NCBI GenBank assembly: GCA_963920765.1
Contig: OY987242.1
Coordinates: forward strand, 16,764,002 to 16,828,001
Source: Ulota crispa
Lineage: Eukaryota; Streptophyta; Bryopsida; Orthotrichales; Orthotrichaceae
Reading direction: 5' to 3'
DNA length: 64,000 nucleotides
Shown here: piece by piece, positions 13,703-25,784 of the stretch
Layout: each line of letters begins with the position of its first letter
How positions within the stretch are numbered: the stretch's first letter is position 1
The notes under the pieces: model-generated
Told to the model about the DNA's origin: nothing
The model's input: the letters and a program-made list of their open reading frames with translations, nothing else
Databases searched by the model: none
Made by a program: the position numbers and the translations under genes

Positions 13703-13907
13703 TTACCCTATGGTATCAAATACGGACGCAACCACTATTCAGAAGTTTGAATTAGTTAGAAATTAAGTTTTACAATCATACATATTGAAGGGTTGTATGA
13801 TGGAAGGTGCACAAAAAATTTGAAAAGCCCTCATAGTAGCTCAAATACATCTGTATATATGATTGTACATACGGCCGCAAAAGGTTTTTGGGACGTTCAG
13901 GGGTTAA
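13703..13907. mobile_element. TTAA-ended MITE T3, left end decayed
   Basis: The right end reads gacgttcaggggttaa. Its body, read on the minus strand, matches the element at 14826-15053 (shared segments such as caacccttcaatatgtatga). The left border is eroded to tttaccctatgg. The region 13908-14825 between the two copies shows nothing recognisable. Confidence 0.65.
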
Positions 13908-14825
13908 GGTTTAGAAGGGAGCTAAATTAAGGTGCTATTTTTATTCTCTTTTGCCGTGTACAAGTGGTGTGTTAAGCCACATTGTGAATCATGAACCCAC
14001 TTTGAGCTTCACATTGGCAACGCCATGCAATTGAAGTAACGTCGGATACATTCATGCATTGTATCTTAGTCAAATTCTTGCTTTGATTCTTTGACTGCAT
14101 TCTTAGGTGTTTGCACTTTTTAAGAATTGCAATTCACATGCATACTCAGTTACTCACGTTCATTATTGGTCAACAAAATTATAATCATGGCTGAACGTGT
14201 TTCTAATTGTTTGCATCCAAAACATGTTCAATGCAAAAGCCAAAAGTTGTCAAAAAAATGAACACATTTTAATTGGAAAATATGATCAACAACTCTGATT
14301 CCAACCTACCAAGGGCATTCCAAGCATATCTCAATAGCACTAGACATGAGAGTGAGAGTTGACAACTGAAGGGAAAGATAACGTTGCTAATTATCACATG
14401 AGTAAGAGGGAAAATCTAGAGTGTCACCTTGATATCCATTACACCCGTAAATGTACAATTTGGCTACCTAAAGGTTGTGTTAGGAAAGGTGATAAAGGAA
14501 TAGCAAGCAAAGCCACGATAAAAGGTGTGTTCTCCAAATGATGAAAATTCCCAAAATTTAGCCAACGTGAGTGGTTGTCCTCAAACATAGGGTTTCTTTT
14601 TGAAAACCTAAAGTTGAATCTTCCTCTTCAACTCCCAACCATGATGCCCCGAAGTAATACTATCACAATACTATAAGAAAGCACTAAGCTTTTATAAAAA
14701 TGAATTTTAAAAAAGTTACAGCAAGTTGCAAACACAAACTTAAAAACACCAATTTTTTGAGAGTCAAGGTCAATATTCTATTCTATTGTAAGAATCAAAC
14801 AAAGGACGGAGTTAGTTATCCTAAC

Positions 14826-15053
14826 TTAACCCTTGAATGGCCCATCGGCCACCTCTGGCCATATGTACGGTCATATATATAGCTGTATTTGAGTTGCTAT
14901 GAGGGCTTTCCAAAAAAAATGCACCCACCATTGTACAACCCTTCAATATGTATGATTGTAACACTTAATTTCCATCTAATTCAAACTTCTGAATATTGAT
15001 TGCGACCGTATTTGGTACCATATCTCTAGAGCCCAAGGGCCCTTCAGGGATTT
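14826..15053. mobile_element. TTAA-ended MITE T4, right end decayed
   Basis: Begins TTAACCCTTGAATGGCCC; the right border is degenerate (gggcccttcagggattt). It is an inverted copy of T3 in body sequence. Confidence 0.6.
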
Positions 15054-15985
15054 CTCAAGAATCACAACATTCAATATCCTCCAAGACACATCGTGGAACT
15101 TACAATTATGCCACGACATCCTACTTTACACAAGAAATCACATTATGAATACAAAAGATGAATCAGCACTACTACAACATACTGGAGCACAAGATAACAG
15201 AACTTGATAACAATGGAGAACAACGAACAAGCACAGTTGCAGCTACAAATATCTAGGGTAATAAACAAAAACATAGAGCTGCACCTCGAGCTACTAAAAC
15301 AAACCTTCGGTGTTTCTCATCAGATACACACAAGTTTGAGAACATGCTAAATTTCTTGATAGTGCAGATATGGAACGTAAGCTAACTTAAAAATCCTTCC
15401 CGCAAAGATACCGGTTCCTCCAGATCAAAACCAAGGATGCTTGAAAACGTCCACATGTATGTGCACACCTGCATATTCGATTAAATCTGCACCTACAGGG
15501 ACCTGAACACATAGTAAGCCAGAGGCACAGTGACTTCCAAAGAAATATAGCCTGCAACGGTAAGAAAAGCAGGTGTTGAAAGAATATGAAATATACATTG
15601 GTGGTGAATCCTAACTTGGTGCCAGTCTCTGGTGCAGAGATTCAGCTCATTCTAACCACATATCGCTCCTTGCCTGACAAGCTCTAGTTTTATCATCACT
15701 CAAGCTGCAGCTGTGTACACTACTGGACATGCCACATGCTGCGGGGGAGCATTTCTAGTGTGATATGTTCATGAATGCCAGAAGAGTCGGTGTTATAAGA
15801 TGGGTTCTCGACTGGCACCTCTAGAGCTGACGTCTCCACTTGTGAACTGGACTGCCACGTCTGCTCTTTGTGCTCATGGTTCTCGCCGGAATGATGCCAT
15901 GTGGCTTGAAGCTTGAGCCAAGGGAATGGTCGACCTTGTGATACCTGGATGAGGCGGAGGATTGGGGATCCATGGGTTGTGGGGA

Positions 15986-16597
15986 TTAGAACGACACCGC
16001 CGATTCCGCATGGCGCTTGAGCTGCTCGGTGCGCTTGTTGTGCTGCATGGCCTCGACGAGCCACAGCACGCCCGCCTGGATGCCCGACCCCTCGTGCGCT
16101 GAAATGCCCTGCACCCTCGACTGGAGGCTCTTCTGCTCCTGGAGCCCCAGGAACCGCGCCAGCTCCTCCGGGGTCGCCGCCTCCGCCAGGTCCTGCTTGT
16201 TGGCCAGCACCAGCACGGGAGCGCCGTGCAAGTCCGGGTGGTGAATCACCTTGTCCAGCGCCGCCTTGCTGTCCTCCAAGCGCGCCTTGCTGGCGGAGTC
16301 CACCACGAACACCACCGCGTGCGCCTCGTCGTAGTACTTCTCCCAAATCACCCGCAGCCCTAATTGCCCGCCCAGGTCCCAGAAGATGAGCTTCGCCTTG
16401 TGCGCCTCCACCCGCCCGATGTTCAGCCCCACCGTCGGCACGATCCGGTCCGGCGGCAGCCCCTCCACGTCCGAGTAGAGCGTCTTCAGCTTCTCCAGCA
16501 GCGTCGTCTTCCCGGCCTTGTCGATCCCCAGAATCAGCACGTGGAACTCCGCTTTGCTGAACAAGTACTTCCACAGCCCGTACAGCAGCGAAAACAT
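15986..16597 (-). CDS. ARFRP1: ARFRP1/ARL3-type small GTPase, intronless, copy 1
   Basis: ARF-like GTPase of the ARFRP1 (yeast Arl3) group, which acts at the trans-Golgi in recruiting ARL1 and golgins. 203 aa. Motifs: P-loop GIDKAGKTT, switch I region VPTVGLNIG, switch II WDLGGQ, NKQD, and a final SAHEG box. The N-terminus MFSLLYGLWKYLFSK matches the ARFRP1 group, which lacks the Gly2 myristoylation site of ARFs. The start chosen is the Met at 16597, because upstream in-frame codons are only the Gly/Arg translation of a CGGGG repeat. There are no introns, although plant ARFRP1 homologues usually have several, suggesting a retroposed origin. It differs from the second copy at 5 nucleotides and 2 residues (ES versus DA near the C-terminus). 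Confidence 0.92.
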   Translation of the reverse strand: MFSLLYGLWKYLFSKAEFHVLILGIDKAGKTTLLEKLKTLYSDVEGLPPDRIVPTVGLNIGRVEAHKAKLIFWDLGGQLGLRVIWEKYYDEAHAVVFVVDSASKARLEDSKAALDKVIHHPDLHGAPVLVLANKQDLAEAATPEELARFLGLQEQKSLQSRVQGISAHEGSGIQAGVLWLVEAMQHNKRTEQLKRHAESAVSF

Positions 16598-16632
16598 CCC
16601 GCCCCGCCCCGCCCCGCCCCGCCCCGCCCCGC
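16598..16632 (-). repeat. CGGGG pentanucleotide run abutting the ARFRP1 start codon
   Basis: On the coding strand about seven GGGGC units run directly into the ATG of copy 1. Copy 2 has only a single gggcggg at this place. The run could form a G-quadruplex in the 5' leader. Confidence 0.85.
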
Positions 16633-17609
16633 CCTCTCCCACGCCCCCAATCAATCACCCGCGCTCTCCCTCGCCCGTGTCCACTCTGCCAACCCAATGG
16701 CGCGCGAGGTAGGGTTTACGCCCGAGACTCCTCACGATCCGCACCGGCATCAGTCACTCCCCACGCCCACGATTCGCGTGTCCCGCCAGGAACACCGCCT
16801 TCGCGACACCATGCACTCTCTTCCGTCCCAACCCTCTCCCCGGAGACCGACAAAAGAAAACCCCGCGATCCTGCGCCTCTGAAACTCCAGCCCTAGGGTA
16901 TCAAAAAGGATCCACTACGCATGCACAACGACACTCGCCGACCGGAGCTGGCGGAACGATGGAGGCGGTGACGCGATCATCCTCCCCCGCGATTGATCGC
17001 GTCCAGGCCCCGAGCGAGCAGATTCAAGCGGCGCAGACGAAAACGGGACGAAGAGCTCTGCCTCGAGTGACACCAGCAGAATGGTCCCGAAATCAAGCCC
17101 TCGCAGAATTGCCCTCCGAGCGCGCACCAGTTGCGCAGGGTCAGATCCACGCCCACTCCGAAGTAGAGCGCTGCGATGAAGACGAGATGGCGGACAAGGC
17201 ATCGCTCGCGTGCTAAGTTACTCGAAGCTGGGTTCGCATTGGCAGCAGCTGTCGGGTGGGAATTGGTGAACCGCATGATGAGCGTGACGGAATGTACCTG
17301 TGCTCTGCTCATTGACGACCGTTCCATTCAGAACGTGTGGTTTGCCACGACGACCGTGGAGTTCCGGACCTCAAGCAAGGTCCGGGACTCCGGGAAGAAC
17401 CGACCGCTAGTTCAATGCTAACCGATCAAAATGAGAAAAAATTGTTTGCAATTTATAAACTTTGCCTAAAAATTAGTTAAAATTTTTAAAGTTTTTTACT
17501 TATAGTATGAAATAGAGAAAATAATCGAAAGAGCTCTTTGATAAATCGGTGCAATATATGAATTGAAGGAAATCTACCAAAAAATTTCATATATTTCCTA
17601 GACCTTGAC

Positions 17610-17842
17610 TTCAACCCTTGGACGCCAAGAAGGCCCTCTGTGGCCGTACTGTATTTCTCTGTATACAACGGATTTAAGGGGTCCAAAATGAAATTAGGGG
17701 TCACAATGTAAATGGAAGTGGTCTCTGCTGCAAATGCGCTTTCAATGCAACCTTCGACGGCACAAAATACTAAGAGGAATGCTTAGAAATGGGTAGAATA
17801 CAGTAATGTATCCTAGGAGCCCGACAAGCATATAAGGGTTAA
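17610..17842. mobile_element. TTAA-ended MITE T5
   Basis: Left end ttcaacccttggacgcc (TTAA mutated to TTCAA); right end tataagggttaa. It is about 233 bp and non-coding, with termini matching the TTAACCC group. Confidence 0.6.
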
Positions 17843-17906
17843 GGACGGACCTTGTCAATTCCACTCGTATAAAACGGCTGGATTTCACTAGATAGCAAAA
17901 AAATTT

Positions 17907-18347
17907 GGGGAAATTACAAATAGGGGCATGAAAATGAAATATATTAAAATTAGAGTCACAGGGGCATAGTTTGAAAATGATTACAAATAGGGGCATAACA
18001 TCAAAATAATTTGTAAGATTTTGTAAAAAAATTTGGATTTGGAAATTGGTTGATTTAGGTACATTGCATTAAATGTTAGTTAACTTTCAAAAAACTTAAA
18101 GGTCTTTCCAAATCAAGTCTAAATAAAGAAATTTTAGTAAAGGAGATAACAACTTTTGGAGAAATTCCTAATTTTTTGGAAGTTAGCTAACATTTAATGC
18201 AACGTATCTCAATCAACCAATGTCCAAACCAAAAAGTTACAGAAATTTTAAATTATTTTGAAATTGAGCCCCTATTTATAATTATTTTGAAATTATGCCC
18301 CTATGTGTAATACTTTTCATTTTCATGCCCCTATATGTACATTCCCC
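17907..18347. mobile_element. Palindromic foldback element, family Q (copy 1)
   Basis: Starts ggggaaattacaaatagggg and ends with the inverse (catgcccctatatgtacattcccc-type end). The internal arms repeat 'aggggcat' blocks in opposite orientation around an AT-rich centre. A second copy lies in DRC3 intron 2. Confidence 0.8.
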
Positions 18348-18357
18348 ATTTTTTTAA

Positions 18358-18680
18358 GGGAAAATTTCATGGATATTCTTGAAGTTTGCAGTATTTGCAT
18401 AGATGTCCGTGCTTTTTCAAAAATTACACAAATATCCTTGTACCCAAATTTTCAGGCCTTTGTTTTGTTGTGCATGTTACTTCCTTTCTTCCTTAGTGCG
18501 CTTGTTGCTTCATTTTGAATCATTACATTCTCTTTTTCAATGTTGGTCATGAAGAAAGTACATGCACAATAAACAAACACCTAAAAATTTTAGTCCAAAT
18601 GTATTTGTGTAATTTTTGAAAAAGCAAGGGTATCTATGTATATATTATAAATTTCAGGAGTATCCATGAAATTTTCCCTT
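18358..18680. mobile_element. Palindromic foldback element, family P (copy 2)
   Basis: Ends aagggaaaatttcatggata and its inverse tatccatgaaattttccctt. Same family as 12266-12578. It sits immediately after a family Q foldback. Confidence 0.8.
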
Positions 18681-19006
18681 TTTTTAAATAACTAGTATAA
18701 GCTCATTTTCTTTTTGGTTTTCTTTGTATTTAATTCTAGTAACAAGGAAAAGCAAAAATTTACTCCCATTTGGAATTAATCAATTTTGTCTCTTTTTGTG
18801 TGGGCTTAGACTAAATGAGAGTCTTTGATACCATATGTGAATTCAAACTCTCCAAATTTTATTTTTTGGTGGTAAATTATAAGTTCTAAAAAATTTCAAA
18901 AGCTTTGAATTTTGTATGGTGGAAATCAAAACTCTCCTATCTAAGCCCACAACTATGTTTCACTACTATGCCAAGTTGACTGTTTTGTAATTTTGAGATA
19001 GTTGGA

Positions 19007-19774
19007 TTAACCCCTGAGCGTCCCAACGCCTCAAATCTAGCCTCCCATGATTTCAAAGGCTTGTTTGAGCCTTTGAGGCACCGGATTTACTTTTTTGATC
19101 TTGCTATAAATTGCAATTATGAAGGCATTCAAGTTGTCCATGCCAATGGACAATTGGCGATGATAGCCAATTTTGTATAAGTGCTGCAAGAGATTTGATT
19201 GGGTGAAACACCATCTTAGGCATGGTGGCAAGCAGTGTCTTATCAGCTGCAACTGGTCAATATCCCTTGCAAACTTCCTTGTGTGTGCTTTGTGGTAGTG
19301 GGGAATTTGTTGGCAAGGGTTTAAGCATGTTCTAAACCCTTATTATGACAACCGTCACTACCACTGCTGGTCATTGTTTACATGTGATAGCAGTTTGATG
19401 CCCTAAAACTTGGCATAAAACAAAGTGGAGTCTTTAATAATTTACGAGTGTGTGCATTCACATCTAATCTTCCTGCACACAAAATTTAAGATGAATCAAG
19501 GGCTTATAGAATCTTGTAAAAATCATCAAATAGCAACTACCTACCAAAAAATGAGATTTTGCCTTCACATGTTGTTTGATCAAATGTTATAATCTCCCAT
19601 CTCCCATGGTCAATTGTTCCCAAAATTTGCAAGTCATTTTCTAAGTAGGTGTTCCACTGTTTTCAAAGGTCACTTTTTTTGAATCATCCAATTGATTGAG
19701 ATACAGCACATCAAAGTTGTAAGTCTCACAAAATCCTGATTTTGGTGAACATGGCCTAGGTGCTCAGGGGTTAA
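19007..19774. mobile_element. TTAA-ended element T6
   Basis: Left TTAACCCCTGAGCGTCCC, right gtgctcaggggttaa: 768 bp. The body matches, inverted, the element at 59255-60015 along its whole length. No significant open frame is present. Confidence 0.85.
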
Positions 19775-20878
19775 CAACAATCGATAACGTGAAGATAGAT
19801 ATTGAGCTCATGTATGAACCAACACTTCCCTCATAGTGCCATAGCTTCACTTTGTTGCTTCAAACTTTGACCAATTTTTGAGAAACTATGTATACACGAA
19901 GTTTTGTTTCAATTCTAGAGCGTTGAAAGTGGTATATAGCTCAAAACCCCTAAAAATAGGTCACAAGTCATTTACGTATTTTTGCAGAAACAAAATCCAA
20001 TGCTCATTGTAGAAGGGCAAAGATGACTATACTTTACCTTTAACTCTCAAGAACTAAAATAGAGCGACAAGTCCATGTATTTTTCACAAAAATTATTTGG
20101 TAAGGAAATAATCAAAGTGAAAAAATGTGAAAAAAAACTCATGTGGACTTGGGGACCACTATCATGTGTGTTGTGCTCAATATTTGGTTGTAGGTTGTCA
20201 TTTGTTACCAATGCAGTTGTCTTAAGATTACATTATTGAGCTTATGTACTTTCCAAACATGATTGTGGATTTGGAAGGAAAAGCTTATATTTTCACCTGC
20301 ATAAAGTGCTAAGTTTTAGTATTGTATTATCACAAGATTGAATTTGAAAATTTCGAGTTAATTTTATTTAATCTAGAGCCACTAAGGGAAACATAATTGA
20401 TCAATTCCAGAAATAGAACGCTTTATTTTTAATTCATATACATAGAAAATCAAAGATATTCTACTTTGGGCCCACAAATATGCTTAATCAATATTTCAAG
20501 TCACTGTACCGGTATTGTACAAATATGAAACCTACTTAGTGTTTGTAACCCACAAGCACTTATAGCTTGTAAAGAAGGTCATGGTGGCAACATCAACCAT
20601 ATGAATGAACAACGTCTTAAGGAAGATTAAGCCTCCATTTGGTTTCAAAGCAATTATTGTCAGAAGCTATGATTGAGTTTGGTCATGGAATAAGAAGACA
20701 ATGGGGCAATTTTTATGATAATTAAACAACAAAACCAATAGGATGCTTTACCTTTTATTGATAAAAATTAGAATGTAAGTTTGTGCTCAAAGTTTCCATC
20801 TCCTCCTCTCCAAAATACTGTTGTAAGGTTCCTTTTTGCACCCTTCAAAATTTATCCTCCAAATGACAAAGTTCTTAC
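19775..20878. other. AT-rich intergenic DNA
   Basis: No gene, RNA or clear repeat recognised. The stretch 21129-21947 before LOG is the same. Confidence 0.4.
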
Positions 20879-21128
20879 AAACACCATATTCAATAAATTG
20901 GGAAAAAGAGTATATTTTGGGACTTTGAGGTGATCACCTCAAACCAAGCTTGTAGCATTTTTTTTAGTACACGTGTTCTCACTTGAGCAAAGGAATTTAC
21001 GAGGGAAAAAATCTTTGTGGCTCTAACAAAATCTGATACCTTCTAATTTGGTTTAAAGTAACTTTTTGGGTTTGAGGGGAAAACAAAGTGGGACACCTCT
21101 TTTTCTCAGTTTATTGAATATAGTGTTT
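20879..21128. mobile_element. MITE-like element, family V (copy 1)
   Basis: Ends accatattcaataaattggg and its inverse near tttattgaatatagtgtt. It contains the perfect 14-bp palindrome gaggtgatcacctc, also found in the copy at 51750-52022. Confidence 0.7.
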
Positions 21129-21947
21129 ACAACTTCAATAACGTATTCAACTTTTTTTCTCCACTACAAATGTTGTCTAGTTAGTCTTGAAGAAATTCAC
21201 ACACACAATAATTCTCAACAAAATCATGCAACAAAATTCTAAGAACTTTAAGTTGCTCAATCCCATGATGAACTTGTAAGCCTCCATACTCAATTTCCTC
21301 TTCTAATAACTTAGCTGTCCACAAACTAAAAAGCTCAAAATTTTAGTATTACAATCTATTTAATGGTAAAGATTTAGAGCTTAAACTCTTTTCACTCTAT
21401 CACAATCTAAAACCAACCTAAGAAATTATACTTTCAATTGTACAAAATATCACCTCCTAATTTTGTTGCAAGAGTGCTTTCCTCTAAAAGCCCATGATTC
21501 TTAGCAAGTTTAAACACAAAACCAAACAAAACTTTTAAAGGCTAAAACTAACCAATGCAATGCAAACTAAGGTATCTTTTTTGGTGACGTGTAGAGCTAG
21601 AATAGCGTTAGCTCATGTGTTCCTAAATAACAAAAACAAAGCATTCCACCAATTTTGGAGTTATAGACTATCAAAACTCCACAAGCAATAATCCAAAAAC
21701 TGCTTGGATTTGCAACAAAGTAGGAGGTACTTGCAAAATATTGAGAAACACTTGCAAAAGAAGCAAAAGTGTATGCAAAATGTTGGGAAATCTCCGATAC
21801 CGAAAGTTTATAATTTCTACTTAAATGTACAACAGCAGAATATTCGTCCTCTAGCCATTTCCCATAAATAAACCTACAAAAAAAGTTCTTCACAAAAAAT
21901 TTCTCCATTTGAATTTGCTCATTTCAAAAGCGCAAATGGGCTGGTAA

Positions 21948-24537
21948 CTACAGACTTGCAGCAAAAGCTCCGACGGGACCACCGGCGCCCTGCGTCACTT
22001 TCATCACCGCCATCGCTGCAGACGCGGCGGAGAACCCAACGACAGTCTGGCTTGGCTGAGCATGCACCGAATACACTCCTCGCCGAGCTCCCTGAATGCT
22101 GCTTCCCACGCCGATTCTTGTCCCGGGCCAGCTCCAATTCGGACTCATCACTCGAGCGCTGCTGTTCTGATTCAAATAAAGATACGAATCATAACTCGCC
22201 GCTACCGACTTCACAGCTTTTGTGATCTTCGCCTTATTAGCAGACCCCGGCACACCGGTTGTTGTTTCCCAGGTCAATTCCGGCACGCTTTTGTCCACAG
22301 TTGGTGCATAATTCTGCTCATATTCAAACACGAGAGCGAGCGAGCCACGTCAGTTCAGTAATCAGCTATTGCTCACTGTTATGAGCTTTTAAGGGCGCCT
22401 TTTTGCCGTTTCGAATAATCCTCCCAAGCTTACAATTTCATAAATTTTAAACAGATGGCAACTACTAGTTGGAAAAATACTTCGCAAGAGGTGATTACGC
22501 AATGGAACATCCGTTGGGTCGGAGCGTTGTTAAATATAATCTGCCAGCTGTCCCGCTTGCGGCAGATTATATGCAACAACGCTCCGACCCAACGGACGTT
22601 CCATGTTACGTAACTTACTGCAGTTTTCGATTGAAAGATGGATGGATGGACGGATTTTTGCTGCTTGTGCCACGTGTTGGATACCTTTAAGTTGTCGAGA
22701 AGTGCCGCGGCTGTAGGGGCGGAGACAACGATGTTGCGGCTGGCTACGTTGAGGAATCCCTGGTCCAAGGCTGTGTTGAACAACGCCAGCATCGCGTCGT
22801 AGTAGCCGTCCACATTCAGGAATCCCACCTGCAGATCGAAAAAATCCCCAGACACACCCGGTTCATTAGTCGGTTTTCTCGGGATAGTAAACCAAATAGT
22901 GCATTTAGGTTGCCAAGACAATTAGGTTGTTTTACCTTAGCAAAGTTATCTCATGACTTAGGGCATCTTTCCATGCACAGGGGTGGCTGGTCAATCTAAA
23001 AACATCCCACAGATAATTAATTGGATGAGGTTCTAGTTTCTGTGGAACCCCATCCAACCAATTATTTGACCAGTTATTTGTGGAGTATTTTTAGATTGAT
23101 TGGCCACCCCTCGTATGGAAGGATGCCCTTACCTTGATCATTTGGTCATTGGAAGGATAATTATGCAACCCTCATTATGTTATAGTAATTCCTGGTTCTA
23201 TGTAAAGTTCCAATTTTCCAGTTTCCATGCCCCTTAACTTTGGCGCTTGTTGTGCCCAACCTCTGCCTGACCCTCTGCTAACTTCCTTCCATTGTTTAGT
23301 CTTGGTAAATATTGGATCAGTGCGAAACATTGAGAAATTAGTATGGGGCAACCTAAATGCACTATTCGGTGTGTAGCGAAATAAATCCAATCATCGTGAG
23401 TAGCTGCTTCGGGAGAATTAAACTCACTGGCTTCTTGTGAATGCCGAGCTGTGCCCAGGTTATGATTTCCAGCACCTCCTCAAACGTGCCGAACCCCCCT
23501 ACAACAACATCACAAGATCAGTCATACAAGGGTGGGGATCTGACACCGTCGACGCTCCGATCACCATTGCAACCACCAGCGCCAAAGTAGATCACAGCAA
23601 ACTCTTTGTCAAGGGATTTGCACATGAACACAGGGGAAAATCATAGAAGAAATAGACAGAATTGTTTAACAACTCAGAAGGAAAATGTGACAAGGAAAAT
23701 GTGAAGAATTCCTGATATGACACATGGAAATTTAAAAAAAGTTTGCTTTGTATCAATGGATACCGAGATGGTATCCGAAAAGAAAAAGTATGCGTGACAA
23801 GGTACCTGGAAGCGCAACGAACGCGTCGGCACGCCGTGCCATCTCAGCCTTTCGCTGATGCATATCGTCCACGGCCACCAGGTCGCCGACTGTGGCACCG
23901 CAGATCTCTTTTGGCATCAAAGCTTTGGGAATCACTCTGCATCCAAAACACAACGTCCGTTAAAAAAAACTACAACAATATATAAAAAAGAACAGAATGT
24001 TTGGAATTGTAAAGGATTCTACACGGGGGAGGGGCAATTATTAAACTCAAGCGCTGTACCCAACAACATGTCCACCAGCATCCTGGACCGCCTGAGCAAC
24101 TGTCCCCATCAGGCCAATGCTCCCGCCTCCATACACGAGGTCGATGCTGCGCTTCACCTGAAGAAAATGCAAGTTCGAAAACACGTCAGCAGATGAAAGC
24201 TTCAATCCCACTTAGTACTTAAAAAAAAAAAAAAAAAAACAGAAAAAAAGGCTGAAAAGCAACATGAGCTTTACTCAACTACATATTTCCCCAATAGAAT
24301 TCTAGTTTGATGAATCCAATACGCGGAAGCGCCAGTTAAAAAATTACGACAAGACATCATATTGGTGAATACAGGGCGGAAAGCTTTGTGAATTATGAAA
24401 AAGCTAAGCATGCTGGTTGTGAGTACCATTTCGGAGCCGAGCTCTTGAGCTGTTTCGGTGTAGATGGCTTTCTTCCCACTGCTGCTTCCGCAGAAAACGC
24501 ATATGCGTGCAAATTGGCCATAGTTCGCTTGATCCAT
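21948..24537 (-). CDS. LOG: LOG-type cytokinin riboside 5'-monophosphate phosphoribohydrolase (6 exons)
   Basis: Releases active cytokinin free base from its riboside monophosphate in one step in the cytosol. Exons: 24537-24427, 24157-24060, 23936-23806, 23498-23428, 22828-22685, 22313-21948; total 306 aa. Visible LOG features: [12 protein letters not shown] at the N-terminus, [13 protein letters not shown], the [18 protein letters not shown] block, and the signature PGGFGTFEE at the exon 3/4 join. [13 protein letters not shown] is in exon 5. Typical LOGs are about 210-220 aa and end shortly after the segment seen here as VPELTWE; this protein continues for about 100 Ser/Ala/Gly-rich residues in exon 6, unlike the family. 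An undetected intron could explain that tail. The start at 24537 gives the usual LOG N-terminus; an in-frame Met lies further upstream. Introns 4 and 5 carry inverted-repeat elements. Confidence 0.92.
22503..22603. repeat. Near-perfect 43-bp hairpin in LOG intron 5
   Basis: Arms 22503-22545 and 22561-22603 are inverted copies with three mismatches and a 15-nt loop. The arms are moderately GC-rich and unlike the surrounding intron. It could be a tiny foldback transposon or a small-RNA precursor. Confidence 0.85.
22892..23368. mobile_element. Family R MITE in LOG intron 4 with a nested foldback
   Basis: Outer termini ccaaatagtgcatttaggtt and its inverse. Inside, 22963-23130 is a second element with ends gcatctttccat and ggggtggctggtcaatctaa, palindromic over about 70 bp per arm. 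The nesting accounts for its larger size than other family R copies. Confidence 0.75.
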
Positions 24538-24822
24538 GTCGAAAAGCACACGAGAATGTTGTAACGTACGCAACAATGAAATTGGAGAGCGAGAGGAGAG
24601 CTGTGGAAAAGTGTTGAGTGACGAGAGCGAGAGATGGTAACTAGTTATCAAGGGAGGTAGCAGTCAGGAACGGCGAATCACCGAGGCGTAGATTTCGCCA
24701 GCTCGGTTTGTTTATGCTCTCTCTCCCTGCGAGACGCCTCCCGAGGCCAGCTGGCGTTTGAAGGAAGGAATATTCTTGCGCACGGATGAATGCTGTACGA
24801 CTTTAGTTGCAGTTAACCCTTA

Positions 24823-25287
24823 AATTACCATAGGTCATAATATATAATATATATGCTGCCGTATAATTGGCTTTTGTTACCAATGAGAAGTTTAATTTGG
24901 GATCTCAAGTAGCTCACTAGAATCGTTTTTATCTATTTTCCAACTTCTTTGTTGATTTTAAATGTAGTAAAGGTGTGCATCCATTCTAAATACAAGAAAA
25001 ACACCTCTGTGAGGAGCGGACCTTGAAGGTTGTGCTTTTAGAAAACAAAGAGTAATTGATAAGGTTTACAATTCACTAAGTAGCTATATACTAATCATGC
25101 TTTTAGAAAGAGAACTAAATGATAAGTAAAGTAAAGTGTAAAGTAAATTTGAGTTTACTAAGGGCTTTTTGGGTGAAAGAAGTGTGCCAAAGGTTCCCAC
25201 CAAGGCTCTGGTCTTTCCTTGGGCTTCTAGCCCATTACAACCTTGTATTCTACCAGTCAAAGCGACATGCCCATGCTTAGGGATTAA
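24823..25287. mobile_element. TTAA-ended element T7
   Basis: Left TTAACCCTTAAATTACC, right gcttagggattaa. A related shorter copy lies at 33567-33804 (shared atatatgctgcc and tttaatttgggatctcaagt). It is located between the divergent LOG and DRC3 genes. Confidence 0.7.
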
Positions 25288-25784
25288 GCTTAGTCCATAT
25301 TGGACACCTCTCTAGAGCTTCTGTAGACAAAAAATGGAAAAATTTCATAGACACTCCTGAACAAGGTTTTTTTTTGGGCAATTAAAGGCCCAATTGCCTC
25401 CAAGAAAAAAAATGAGCTCCAAGCTTATAGGAAAAGAAATGGGGAAAAAAAATCAAAAAATGCGAGATTGCAATAACAACAATTGCATTGCGGCCTAGGC
25501 TTTCATAATATTCATATCAAATTAAAAATCGATGCCATCATTTTAAAATTATTTGAGGTGTTGCCCAATCTAATTTCATACAATAAAATAAATTAAGTAA
25601 TGCCAATGATTATTTAGATAATTTCAAAAAAATGCCAATGAATACTTTTTGTCTACAAAAAAAATTCTATGGAGCTATAAATATCTATGCATTGGGATCA
25701 CCTTTTATTCCAACCATAACAAGGATGGAGCCCGCAAGTTACAAACCAGTTTCAAAAAATGCCACATAGCTATTGAGTAGAAAA

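Larger units (their letters stand above)
15720..17201 (-). repeat. Inverted segmental duplication, copy 1 (contains ARFRP1 gene)
   Basis: About 1.48 kb that matches 47040-48492 in opposite orientation. By eye the part upstream of the start codon matches at about 95-97 percent, the coding part at 99.2 percent (5 differences in 612 nt), and the 3' flank at only about 80 percent. The whole block is strikingly GC-rich compared with the AT-rich surroundings. Confidence 0.9.

Noticed and set aside
15720..16697. 325-codon open frame on the minus strand, and the similar 302-codon frame at 47584-48492
   Set aside because: A shifted frame over the ARFRP1 genes; Gly/Ala/Arg-rich by-product of high GC with no family resemblance, while the overlapping frame is a perfect GTPase.
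24218..24240. Poly-A run as a retrocopy tail
   Set aside because: It lies in LOG intron 1, with no upstream processed gene.
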